64,000 nucleotides of DNA from Atriophallophorus winterbourni. Its lineage: Eukaryota > Platyhelminthes > Trematoda > Plagiorchiida > Microphallidae. Positions 1 through 10,009 of this stretch are shown in pieces (within the stretch, counting starts at the first letter, position 1; each line of letters starts with the position of its first letter). Location of the stretch: assembly GCA_013407085.1 (NCBI GenBank), contig JACCGJ010000323.1, positions 29,700-93,699 of the forward strand, read 5' to 3'. The notes under the pieces were generated by a model. That model was not told the DNA's origin, did no database searches, and worked only from the letters and a program-made list of their open reading frames with translations. Made by a program: the position numbers and the translations under genes.

Positions 1-964
1 ATTATTCAAAGCGTTGGTGAAACACCCGAGTTGCACTTCGAGAGGTTTTAAACCCGAAGTCGTGATGCTCTACACACTGACTTCAGCCATTCATATGATT
101 GATCATTAAACTTGATTAAACTACATAAGCCACCGATACTGCGCACGGAACCACTCACCATTTCATCTACTACCAACAGCGAGAGCTACATACGGCTTGC
201 TACTTGAACCATAGCAACAAGGGCTCCAAGCTTGAAAACACCCGCTTGTCCAGCATGCTGTCCGCTGGCATTGATGAGAGAAGTAATAGCTTGAACTCGT
301 GAATTCCAAGTTGGCAACTAGTCACCAGTGGAAAACCGGTTGCTACTTGTCAGTCGGTTGAAAACAATTTTACGCACCAAAGTCCATTCCAGATCTGATC
401 AGGTGTGTTGTCAAAGTCAACGAGGGCGCAAGCATTTGTCGTTGCTTGCTGATCGTTTCGCTGCTGTTTATCGATTATTGACAAGTGTTCATTGCTCAAC
501 TGAAAGGGCAGAAATTTCATTGCTTAAATGATGCTTCATTGTTCCATACAATGCCAGGCGAAATGCCCAATACGTAACTATTCTTAATCTTCATTACAAT
601 CGTTTCAAACATAAAGATATACAAATTTTGATAAAAACCTCCACGGCTAATTCGAAATGCGAAATTCCACAAATAAACCTGCTAATAGTTTCCTGTTACT
701 CGTGATTACTAAATGATTAAACCGCCTTTCCGTTTGTTCAAGCTCACCAACTCAACCATCTAGGTGATTGTTAGTGCATGTAAGAGACGGGTACAGGGTC
801 AGGAATTAGAAATCCTATTTTCGTGCGTATTTCTCCCCCAATGGCCGTGAGATGAACTTGCTGAGAGAATGCTTCATCCGCCTCTTACTGCAAGCGATAT
901 CGGAATCGCATCGTAATGCAATGAAATACACCACTTGAATGCGTTTTAATCATGAGAGCTTTAT
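1..964. other. No recognisable gene
   Basis: No exon, RNA gene or repeat family that recurs in the window was recognised here. The only open frames are short and lack family motifs. Confidence 0.5.
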
Positions 965-1865
965 CAATACTCATACAAAGGACTTGGGTGTGTTGGTGAG
1001 TAGCACGTTGAAACCGTCACATAATACCACAGCAGTCTATGAATAGACGTCAAGAGTACTGCTTCTTCTAAAACGCGTGTTTGGGAGTTTCACGAAGCAA
1101 GCTGTTCATCGAATAATTAATACCTACTTGAGGCCAACCATGGAGTAGGCGGTTCAGGCTTGGTCACCCTGGCTACAGAAGGACATCAGCCTCTTGCAGA
1201 GAATATATCATCGGACCACCAAGCTCGTACGTGCTTTAAAGCATAAACAATACGAAGATCGGAACAGGCCTCAATATCTTCGACTCTAGCTACCGCCGTC
1301 TTAGAGGCAACTTGATTCTTGTGTTCAATATACTGCATACCCCCAACCATCCCCTGAATCAACTATTCACACGACTACCACCACGAACAAACCGGAGTCA
1401 TGACTATACAGTACTTATTCCCGACTCGAGACTGAACTGTCGAAAGTATTTTTATTCTGTACGTGTATGTTTTACTTGGAACTCCCTACACCGTAACGTT
1501 GCACATTCACCCAACTTGGATATATTCAAATCGAAATTGGACAACTTTATGTCGACCAATCCAAACCTTGAAACAATAAATTCTGCATCATAAAGCTTTG
1601 AACCAATGCATCGAAGTAAACTATACATATTTACCCTACCAAACCGGTTGAAAACAATTTCTGCCCTATGTATTTTACGTGATTACTGAACTGATCAGTA
1701 AGCAAACAAATCCCGTTTTTGCTACCTATGTTATTCGTAATTCCCATATTATTCTGTGGTTTTTGTAAAGCTGTGTTTTTTAGACCATTGAATTGAATCA
1801 TAGGAACATTTCTAGAGATAATCATAAAGCCGTCATAAGACAGAAAGAAAAACATGCCAAATTTC
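965..1865 (+). mobile_element. CR1-like LINE, 3' end
   Basis: Three-prime part of a CR1-clade non-LTR retrotransposon, inactive. Translation with stops and shifts gives the C-terminal region of the reverse transcriptase ORF (INTYLRPTME near 1110-1145, then an open 93-codon block at 1312-1593 with NHPLNQLFTRLP and SRLNCRKYFYSVRV). The same block recurs at 51435-51734 and, more diverged, at 40786-41094. About 270 bp of 3' untranslated sequence follows, ending in ATTGAATTGAAT, the start of the short tandem tail seen complete in the 51425 copy. The 5' end is truncated, as usual for target-primed insertion. Confidence 0.85.
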
Positions 1866-2164
1866 CTGGAAACTGTTCGGCCGTATGTCTCATCTCAATG
1901 TACTATTGCGATTTGTTACATCACAAAACGGTAGCACGCAAAAATGCTTAAATGGAACTTGTTTGAGGTACTTGCGGGTCTTGCAGAGAAGCTACGAAGT
2001 TACACGTGAACGTTATTTGATTTTGTGTTAATAGCGCCCATTATTCACCCAAACGTGTAGCTCGGTTTTCAGCCATTCCTTTCTTCCCTATTGTCATTAT
2101 TTTACGAGGCATCGCAAATAACCCCAAAATTAAGCTACAAAGTCAATTATAATTCAACGATATA

Positions 2165-2201
<37 letters not shown>

Positions 2202-2640
2202 AGAAACCAGTATTGTGAGCACCACAATACAATAATTAATTTAATCCAGTCATGAGCTTTGTGGGTTTTTTTGCTCAGCTAATTAAGTCAAAGCGCAAAC
2301 CCCTTAATAGAGATATCATAATGGGGCTTATTCTTGCGTTATTTTCCCTGCTTTATTGCACCCGAGCTATTTGCATCTACCGAATATCACCGGATATGCT
2401 TTTCAGCAAGAGTCACGTTTTAACAACGCTGTAATATCGCTGATTCCACATAATCGATTATATTTTTCTCTTTCTAGCACAAAGTTCTTTGCGCGTGAAA
2501 TGCCCACATTCACGATAGGGGACAGCCATCCGTGTCATTGACACACAAACACCTAAAATTCAGCACCAGGTCATCATTCTAGGGTACACGCATGCACGCA
2601 CATACACACGCACCCGGAATATGTCTCTACCAACCATTTT
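1866..2640. other. HES upstream region, unannotated
   Basis: No coding exon or dispersed repeat was recognised. It contains the AT microsatellite and lies directly upstream of the HES promoter, so it may carry control elements; none could be named from the sequence. Confidence 0.4.
2165..2199. repeat. (TA)n microsatellite
   Basis: About 16 uninterrupted TA dinucleotides. A simple repeat with no gene overlap. Confidence 0.95.
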
Positions 2641-2662
2641 TTAATGTCGCATTTGTGTTTAG

Positions 2663-2712
2663 CCAATAGGATTGCTCCGCACACGCTGATTAAAATTCTG
2701 CGACCTATAAAT
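2663..2712 (+). promoter_or_regulatory. CCAAT and TATA boxes of HES gene
   Basis: CCAAT occurs at 2663-2667 and TATAAAT at 2706-2712. The presumed initiator ATG is at 2752, so transcription would start near 2735 and leave a short leader. The spacing between the boxes fits a classical RNA polymerase II core promoter. No clear CSL (Notch effector) site was seen in the adjacent few hundred bases. Confidence 0.6.
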
Positions 2713-2751
2713 GACCTCGCGTTTGGGGAACTTATCCGCGTTAAAATCAAC

Positions 2752-5700
2752 ATGAGCAGAACAAGCAGTGACGAAGAATCTTTGCTCAATTCCTTGTCTG
2801 AGAGCATTGCACTATCGATGGATGAGTCAGATGTCGAAGATGGCCAGTGTGGCTCAAGCAGTGTGTTGTCACGATCACGGACACTTCCCGACTCGCAGAT
2901 GAAGCATTCTTTGCTGATACGTGATTCACTCTACACCCCGATGAAGGAAAACGATGAGAACGTATCCATGACTTCAGGGCCGATCGAAAAACCGTTTCGA
3001 AGAGACCGTAAAAAAGCCAAACAAATGACGGAACGAAAACGGAGAGATCGTATCAACGCGCTGTTGAACACATTGAGGTCGTTGATTCTTAGATTGTTGA
3101 ACAAAAACGTGAGTCGCGTTCGATGATACTTTTTTACATGGTATTTATTTTGTTCTATATCCAAATATTTGCTCTGAACCTGATCGTAACTGTCTAAACT
3201 TGATGGCGGCTAACAGCCAGATAACGGTTATGTAGTATGTGTTCCAAAATGATTGCCAGCTTTTATTATAATGTGAAATTATAACACTTAACTAGCCAAA
3301 ATATCTTGTGTGTATATCATTGGACATCAAGCAGAATCTTGGAAAAAGGGTTTAAGTAGTAAAGATAACCTTGAGTCCCGAACAAAACGATGAGCTCATA
3401 TGTAAATTGACTATTTTCGTTTTACCGTGAGACAATCAGTGATATTTAAATGTGATACGGCAACGATTTTGGCACAAAAATTGTTCCATTCCATCTTGTG
3501 AAATTCACAAAGATTTACAGTTCTAGAGCTATCGTGACAAAAGCAAGATTTGCTTGCAAGTTGATACTTATCGGTTTTCATCTTATTAGATTACTGAGCC
3601 ACACAGGGCGTTAAAGTTGATATTGTTCTACCCTCTGGAAAACGTGCAGGATGTTCGCTCATTTATTGACTACTTTTGATGCCCATTATGAATTAAGTAG
3701 GGTTATTACATTTTGCGAAATATGCAAGCGCGGCATGTATCAAAACAAGGTTATCTGGGAAGACTAGCATGCTAATTAATGTATCACCGATGCTCCCATA
3801 GGAAATATACATGAAGAGAATCATCCAAGTCGGTGGTACACATGGTTTTCGTAAATATACCCACGGTTAACTAACAATGTTACGTATTAGGTGAGCTAAG
3901 CCACTAGAGAGTTGATGGGACCTACCGGTATGGGGTATATAGAAGTATAACGAACGTATTCCGTTTTGGGCGAACGAATGTATTGCCTTGTTTTCATGCT
4001 TGATAAATCAGGTGCATTCCTCAAATTCAGCGTAAAAGCAACAAAAGTTTGCGCTGTAAATAGGGTGCCACATTTATTAACAAAATAATATCCTCCTTAT
4101 TTTACACTCAATTTGTTGAGAAACGCGGTTAATGGACTAACCTTTAATAAGCGTTATTAGGTTGAAACGAATCCACAAATGCTGGTTTACCAGTAGCGTG
4201 TTTTGGTAATAACAAAACGCGGTATTTCTCAATAACAACTTATCAAGCTTGTCGGGAAGTGTTTCGCATCCAGAATATTTATATAATGGCTAACAACTTA
4301 CACTTGTGAACAGTTTCGTGACAAAACAGAGTTAAAATTACCGAAGGGATATCAAACGTGCTATGATAAACTACTTTGAACTTGTGCTCATATGGCTACC
4401 ACAAACAATGCATCACATATAGTGTGATAGACATCACGTTTGTTAAATTCAATTCCCGGTAGTTCTTGCAGGGTTAACATCTTGAATGTTGGGCCTCATC
4501 ATTGTGTCAATAGGTCAACCATTGAACCAGTTGATATACAGACATTGTATTCCCAAATTTGCCCATAAAAAGGGGTTGTGTTGTGCATTCTATAATTTCC
4601 ACACTAGAATTAAGCGCATTGCCTGACAGGCTTTCATTCTGCTCAACACAACTTTTAGTTAACGATTAATGCATTATTTTTTATTTGTTCTGAATAATTC
4701 TTAAATACGTAAGTGTTTACATCTAGAACACAACACGAACGGATACAACCTGATTAAATTGCTTATAAATTCGCTACTTTAACGAATGCATTAAGTATGA
4801 TTACTCTGTTCTCAGGAAGCAAATTTTGCGATTTTTTCTAAACCCATTTATCGATCTTTTGAACAAACAGCAGCAAACCCTGTTACATGTTTTTCCATAT
4901 TAAAATTCGTGTTCACTACCATTGAATCATTCGAACCCCTTGTTAATCCACGTTATCTTATTACAATACGAGCAACAAGCTTTCAAGTCAATTTTTCTAC
5001 TCTTGTCAAATGCCTCCCACTATCACGGTTGCAGTAGCCGGGCCTGAATGTTTACCAAGCTATGGAGTGAAGAGAAAGCTGCTGCGCACGTGGTCATTAA
5101 TTTTATGACCAGTGGTAACATTGGCTTAGCGTTGTAGTTGGAATGACTTTATGTGGACATTACTCTACTGATCTGTGAGGTTATAGCAACATAATGGACA
5201 ATGATTCATTGAGAACACATATCCACCGTAAACCATCTAAAGGCTTCAATAAGGCTGCTCGTACGCAGAAGCCTTTAGGGTGAGGACGACAGAATGTACT
5301 TTGCAGATAATCGCCACCAGCTGACCGGTTTAGGAACAATAGAAAAAACAAAATAAAACCGAGAAGGGGATGGTCAATATCCCCACATGACGCTTAAATA
5401 CAAAGCCAACATCTGAGGCATACTAGATATCAATGTTCTGAAATACTGCCGACACACGTTGTAAGACATTCAGCGAAATCGCAGCTTCATAAAATGCTTG
5501 ACTCATTCGAAAGAACTTGCCCCTGTCAAACAACAATAGTATCGGTGTACTATTGATGCTATTGTTTAAAATATGCAAATTAATTTGTCAACTCATGTTG
5601 ATGCTCGAAATTGACAATCGCCATCACTTCTTTTCCAGCCTCGTCATCATCGTAAACTCGAAAAAGCAGACATTCTGGAATTGGTCGTCGCATACTTGAA

Positions 5701-6217
5701 GCGAGACCTCAATCGGAAACGCAAAGCTCCTGTCAATCAAAATACGAACAACACTGATTTGCTGTCAACACGATACGCAACATGTTATCAGCCTTCGTGC
5801 AATTATCATCAGAATATCATGGAACCAACTAATCGAAATCCTGTCACACAGCCTAACAACAATAATCTAACAATACCACCTTTCTACCCATCCAGCGTAC
5901 CTAATTGGGGTACGGTTCCAATGAAACCAATGAGTATGGTTCCACCACGAGGATCTAATGCAACACACCATTTATCCGAACTTTTGATATCAAGAAAACC
6001 CCTAGGAAGCTTGGAAAATGTTCAACGACCGTTTGCAATGACAGGGCATCCGTTGGAAAAGAAACCAGCCACATCGTGCAGTAACCTGAGACACGAAAAC
6101 CAATGGAATTCTAGCATATTTGCTAGACAACTATGGGGACCAAGTTCTGAAATCAGAAGCGATACGTTCGGGGGTAACTTCCATCCAGCGACTACGCTTT
6201 GGAGACCATATGTTTGA
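2752..6217 (+). CDS. HES: HES-family bHLH transcriptional repressor
   Basis: Two coding exons, 2752-3108 and 5639-6217, joined in phase 0 (GT 3109-3110, AG 5637-5638), giving 311 residues. HES proteins are nuclear DNA-binding repressors, often Notch targets, acting in cell-fate choice. Basic region and helix 1 occupy about residues 82-116 (KQMTERKRRDRINALL). The junction falls in the loop and helix 2 follows as KLEKADILELVVAYLK, a near match to HES/Hey helix 2. The last residues are WRPYV, a variant of the Groucho-recruiting WRPW. ATG 2752 is chosen because the upstream in-frame codon at 2644 lies before the TATA box. Oddities: Gln replaces the HES-typical Pro in the basic region and no Orange domain is visible; the Asn/Pro-rich C-terminal half is otherwise unfamiliar. 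The fold is very secure; assignment within HES/Hey is less so. Confidence 0.93.
3109..5638 (+). other. HES intron, repeat-free
   Basis: A 2530-bp intron starting GTGAGT and ending in a pyrimidine tract plus TTTTCCAG. No repeat family of this window and no extra exon was recognised in it. Confidence 0.6.
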
Positions 6218-6488
6218 TAAATGTGTCATAATCAGCTTTTGACTTCAACGCGCCTATTCAAATTGTATCATTATATTTTCACCATCTTATTCCAGAACAT
6301 TTTTCACCTAATTATATATATCACTAATGATTCAGAGAAACTTCAATATAAGCTGAATATTTTTTAAATTCTGTTTTATGCATTAAGCCAAGGAGCTGTG
6401 AATGGCTCAGTGAACTACTCCAGCAAATGAGTTCATTTTTAAGCGGTTAAACAATTGCATGACACAAGTCTGAAGAACAGTTCATAAA

Positions 6489-6690
6489 CGCTTAATTGCG
6501 ATCGGTCAAACGGTGGACGGTAGCACAGGTCGTTAAGGCGTGGGACTAGAATGGTGATGGTCGGGGGTTTGAATCCCTGATGAGCTCAAATAAGAACGAA
6601 ACTCGAGTCCAGTGCTTCCATTATGGACCGCCGTGATCAACTTTGTGAATGGTTCGATGGGCTTGGCACGGATGAGTAGTCACAAATATA
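6489..6690 (+). repeat. Family C hammerhead SINE, decayed
   Basis: Copy of the tRNA-like, hammerhead-bearing repeat seen best at 52870-53275. The A-box region, the B-box (GGTTTGAATCC) and the 3' half are present. A deletion just after the B box removed the 5' strand of helix I, so CTGATGAG at 6577 follows directly, and helix II is mismatched (GCTC against GAAC). The ribozyme should therefore be inactive. Confidence 0.75.
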
Positions 6691-7010
6691 AACAAGTTGG
6701 GGGATCATTTGTTCGATGCGTTCACGGTCACGACTCTCAAATCTTAAAGCCTGCACATTTACAAATAATTTCAGCTTAGTGTACAATTTGATTAACGTCT
6801 CTTGACCGATTCCTTCACATACATGCTACAGAGCGTTAACTCAAATCTCAGAAGGCGCCCACTGCTATCGTGGGCCGAGCTGATCTAGTATGATCGCCGA
6901 TATGTAGTCTTCCATGTGTGATATACAAGGGATATACAGAATAAGATTTGGAGTGTGGAGTAGTCTGGCAAAATAAGGCTAGTACTCAATAAAGTTTAAT
7001 TGTATTGTAT

Positions 7011-7275
7011 TGTGGTGCTCACATCCGCAGCACTTACACTCCACAACCGGTTTATAGCTGTTTGCCGTCCTCAAATACAGGCATTAAGATCACTTCAGTG
7101 AGCCTTGAAGCAGTGGAACTGTAGGAAACAAAGTTAAACATGTATGCCACAATTGAATAGGGTTCGTATGACGAACCACAACGTTCAAATGAAGAATCAC
7201 AGGGTGATTCTTGGTCAAGCGCTCAAGACGTTTAAATGGACCAATTTAGTGTGGTGCTCACACCCACAACACTTA
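7011..7275 (-). repeat. Family A retrozyme-like repeat, tandem
   Basis: One unit plus the start of the next: the 10-mer GTGGTGCTCA recurs at 7012 and 7251, a period of 239 bp. A decayed hammerhead occupies about 7040-7080 on the minus strand (ACCGGTTT with GCTGTTTGCC retained, CTGATGA and GAAA lost). The second unit is interrupted by the inverted-repeat insertion at 7276-7521. Confidence 0.75.
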
Positions 7276-7521
7276 CACTCATTGTACTTCATAGTTGTTC
7301 TCCGAGCTGGTATGGTTGATTGTGGACATTTCGTCATCAAATTAGATGACATCATCAGCGAAACTTCTTTCGAAGTAAATGGGCGGTGGGCATCATTCGA
7401 ATTTATCTGCTGCGCGTCGTCCTCATCTACTGTGTGAATCATTGCATGTCCTCGTTGGCGTGATGACGAAACGTACGCAATCAACTATACCATCTCGGAG
7501 AACAACTATGAACTACAATCC
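7276..7521. mobile_element. Inverted-repeat (foldback) insertion
   Basis: About 60 bp at each end are inverted complements: ATTGTACTTCATAGTTGTTC at the left and GAACAACTATGAACTACAAT at the right, continuing through CAATCAACTATACC. It sits exactly where a family A repeat would read from its ACACTC to its CCGGT, so it looks like an insertion into that repeat. No transposase is encoded. It may be a MITE-like DNA element or a collapsed inverted duplication. Confidence 0.6.
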
Positions 7522-7559
7522 GGTACCTGAGCTACAAGTTTTTAAAACGTACACTCATA

Positions 7560-7830
7560 TTTAGCAATGGCATGCAAGTATAACTTTGTTGAGCACTTAA
7601 CCACTGTTTCAACGCTCAATAAACCTGAGCTAACTGTCTTCACCCGATGAAGGCAAGCAGCCAGAAACTGGTTGTGGAATATGAGTCCGCGGAATGTGAG
7701 CCCCATTGGTCATTTTGAGCACTTGACCCAGAATCACTCGGTGATACTGTAGTTGAACATGGTGCTTCGTCGTACGAGGCCTATTTAACAGTGGAATGCG
7801 AGTTACATTTAATTTGAGCGATGGAGCAAA
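7560..7830 (+). repeat. Family A retrozyme-like repeat
   Basis: Single diverged unit. The hammerhead region at about 7650-7690 keeps GAAA, the CTGG/GGTT helix III side and the GGC-GCC helix II, but CTGATGA has become CCGATGA, which should abolish cleavage. Confidence 0.7.
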
Positions 7831-8039
7831 ATACATTTTCCATTTTAAAGCGCAAAATTTCAGTTTCCGTTCCTCTGAAGTTGAGAACATGAACAAAATG
7901 ACATTTTACTGCGTGAATAGTGAGATTGAATCTGTGAAAGGAAGAACAAACACTGTGTGTTTCGTTGCTCAGATCCATCCATAATCGGATTAATGCACCA
8001 AGCTTAGATTTAGTGAGATCGAAAACATCAGTAAGGTAC

Positions 8040-8330
8040 TAAACAAACTTCATACTTGCATGCATCTCCATCACACACACCCCACGACCAGTTTCTTGCT
8101 GTTTGCACTCATCAGGTAGGGACAGTAAGATCAAGATCCGCATGCGCTTGAAACAGTGGAAGAATGGTAAACAAGTTGCGTTTGTATGCCAATGTTGGAT
8201 AAGGCTGGCGCGACAAACCTGTTCAATCACGCGTCCAAACGCATGTAGATTGGGTTTAAAACTATGATCATGAACAAAAATGCTCATTTGCATGCATTTC
8301 CATCACACAGACACACGTTTTCTACAATTC
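8040..8330 (-). repeat. Family B retrozyme-like repeat, tandem
   Basis: The sequence around TGCATGCATYTCCATCACAC occurs at about 8057 and 8289, a period of about 232 bp, so the insertion is slightly more than one unit. Family B shares with family A the stretch GACAGTAAGATCA, the GCTTGAAACAGTGGAAGAATG block and the hammerhead position, but differs elsewhere (CACACAC-rich flank, CGCATGCGC). Confidence 0.8.
8080..8121 (-). ncRNA. Hammerhead ribozyme, type I (family B)
   Basis: On the minus strand: CCCTAC, CTGATGA, helix II GTGC-AAACA-GCAA, GAAA, helix III CTGG, then TC before the predicted cut, and GTGGGG. Helix I pairs CCCTAC with GTGGGG over 6 bp including one T-G wobble. All conserved core residues are present; the first helix II pair is G-A rather than G-C. 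Minimal helix III is typical of hammerheads in metazoan retrozymes and Penelope-like elements, which often cut as dimers. Confidence 0.75.
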
Positions 8331-8653
8331 TGGCATAGAGCAGTCTTTGATCTATAAAGATATTCGTGCCTAGAGATGCAAACTCTTGAAAACGCTTTAT
8401 AATTCAAGGCTGTCTACAATTCTAAACTCAGTGAGATTGGACATACATCGACGTGATTTCGAGCATTTACTAGCCTTATTGCCAAAGGTATCAAATCTAC
8501 ACCTGCAACCAATCTGGATTAAACGGTCTAAGCTCGAAAGCAATTTAAGCTTCAAGAGAATTTCGTACAAGCATCTAAAAGCTTAGCAAATTCCGTAACC
8601 TCCCCGAAAAGCAGAGAATTTCAGGAATTTCTCTAACAACCCAGTAAGTTTTG

Positions 8654-9618
8654 AGTTGAACTAATCATTAATTATAGAATGAATAAAACGTTCCACCAAA
8701 TAAAGCAACAATATAGATACAATTTCACCCTTAAACGAGAATTCCATTGTAATATAGGATTCACTAAACGAACCATGATGTTCATATACAGAAGCTTAAA
8801 GTGAAACTTGCTCAAGAGATGACGATTATAAACGATCAAAGTATAGTATCGTTTACATCCTCACACATACACTTGACAACCGGTTACTGGCTGTTTGCCT
8901 TCATTAAATGTAGACGGTAAGAAGCTAATACCAAACCAGCAAGGCACCTGAAGATTATGGAGACCGTTCCAGAATCCATAGTCATCATAAGAAAGTTTGC
9001 AATGAATCTATTAAATCTTATTTTTGACAACGTGTAGCTTCTGACACCGAAGCTTCGTCAGACCACGGGTGTCAGTAGGAACACGGTTCAGGTTTAAATG
9101 GCATTTTCTTGACCAATCGTGAGTGACCTAAGATGGGCTAGATCAAGACCATTGCACAAACCTCTTTCAAGCTGCGTTAATCCCATAATTGTTTATTTTG
9201 TGTGCAGGTGCAAACAGCTTCCACTGACCGATTGCTTACGTAATCAGTGTGCACGTTAGCGGCTAGGTACGTTAATCCTAATCCGCTGCAGATTGTGGAG
9301 ATATCCCCACATTCCCCTTGTTCACCGCCCCAGACTTTGTTATTACAACTGCTTCATCGTCAAGTCTTTCCCTATAAGGTTTCACACCCGGTCTTATCAG
9401 CTCCACGTTATCAAGATCCACGCTGTGTCCCGTGTCCAGCACGTGTTCAGCTAGGGTAGACTCCTGGATCTATGATTGAAATTCATTCAAATTGCGGGTT
9501 TGTGTTCCTATTCGCTTTCTCTGTTCGTTTATCTTAGTGAGAAGTTCTCTATACGTTTGCCCAATGTAAAGAAACGGGGCAACCCTTGCACTTGATTTTG
9601 TAGATATAGTTAGTCTTT
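8654..9618 (-). mobile_element. Inverted arm of Penelope-like element
   Basis: Reverse complement of about 11606-12606 over roughly 965 bp. Read on the minus strand it carries the GIY-YIG endonuclease C-terminal region (YKIKCKGCP, LYIGQTYREL, AEHVLDTGH), the stop, a 3' untranslated region with GTCTGACGAAGCTTCGGTGTC, and a decayed hammerhead near 8880-8925. Such inverted 5' fragments are a known feature of Penelope-like elements. Confidence 0.85.
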
Positions 9619-10009
9619 CGACACGAAGAGAAGAAGAAATTAGCTTCAGTCACAAAAACGAATTTTTAGCAGTTATATTCAATTCACCAAAAAAATTAAA
9701 AAAAAATTGACAATCAGGTCCAAAGTTACAAGTTACAATTTGTCGACTGAACGATGTTTCTTGTCCGTCTTGATTGATAATTTCCACATGTGATCCAGTT
9801 TATTAGCAAATGCCGTAACCTAAAGTTTTTCGACAAAAGAATCATATCAATTCTCGGTATCTCGTAATTCGTTCAAATTTGCACGTCCAAAATTCGCTTC
9901 AGTCGATATGAATAAGTGATGCATTTGGCCCCCAGATAGCGTTAACATTTAACGAAAAATCGGAAATAATGTGTAGATTTAAAGGCCACGTAAAAAAGAG
10001 AAACCATTG
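9619..10009. other. AT-rich spacer inside Penelope locus
   Basis: Between the inverted arm and the recognisable reverse-transcriptase ORF. No motif was recognised; it may be the element's 5' leader. Confidence 0.35.

Noticed and set aside
2644..2751. Upstream in-frame start for the HES gene
   Set aside because: The 36 extra codons would overlap the CCAAT and TATA boxes; the ATG at 2752 is a better start.
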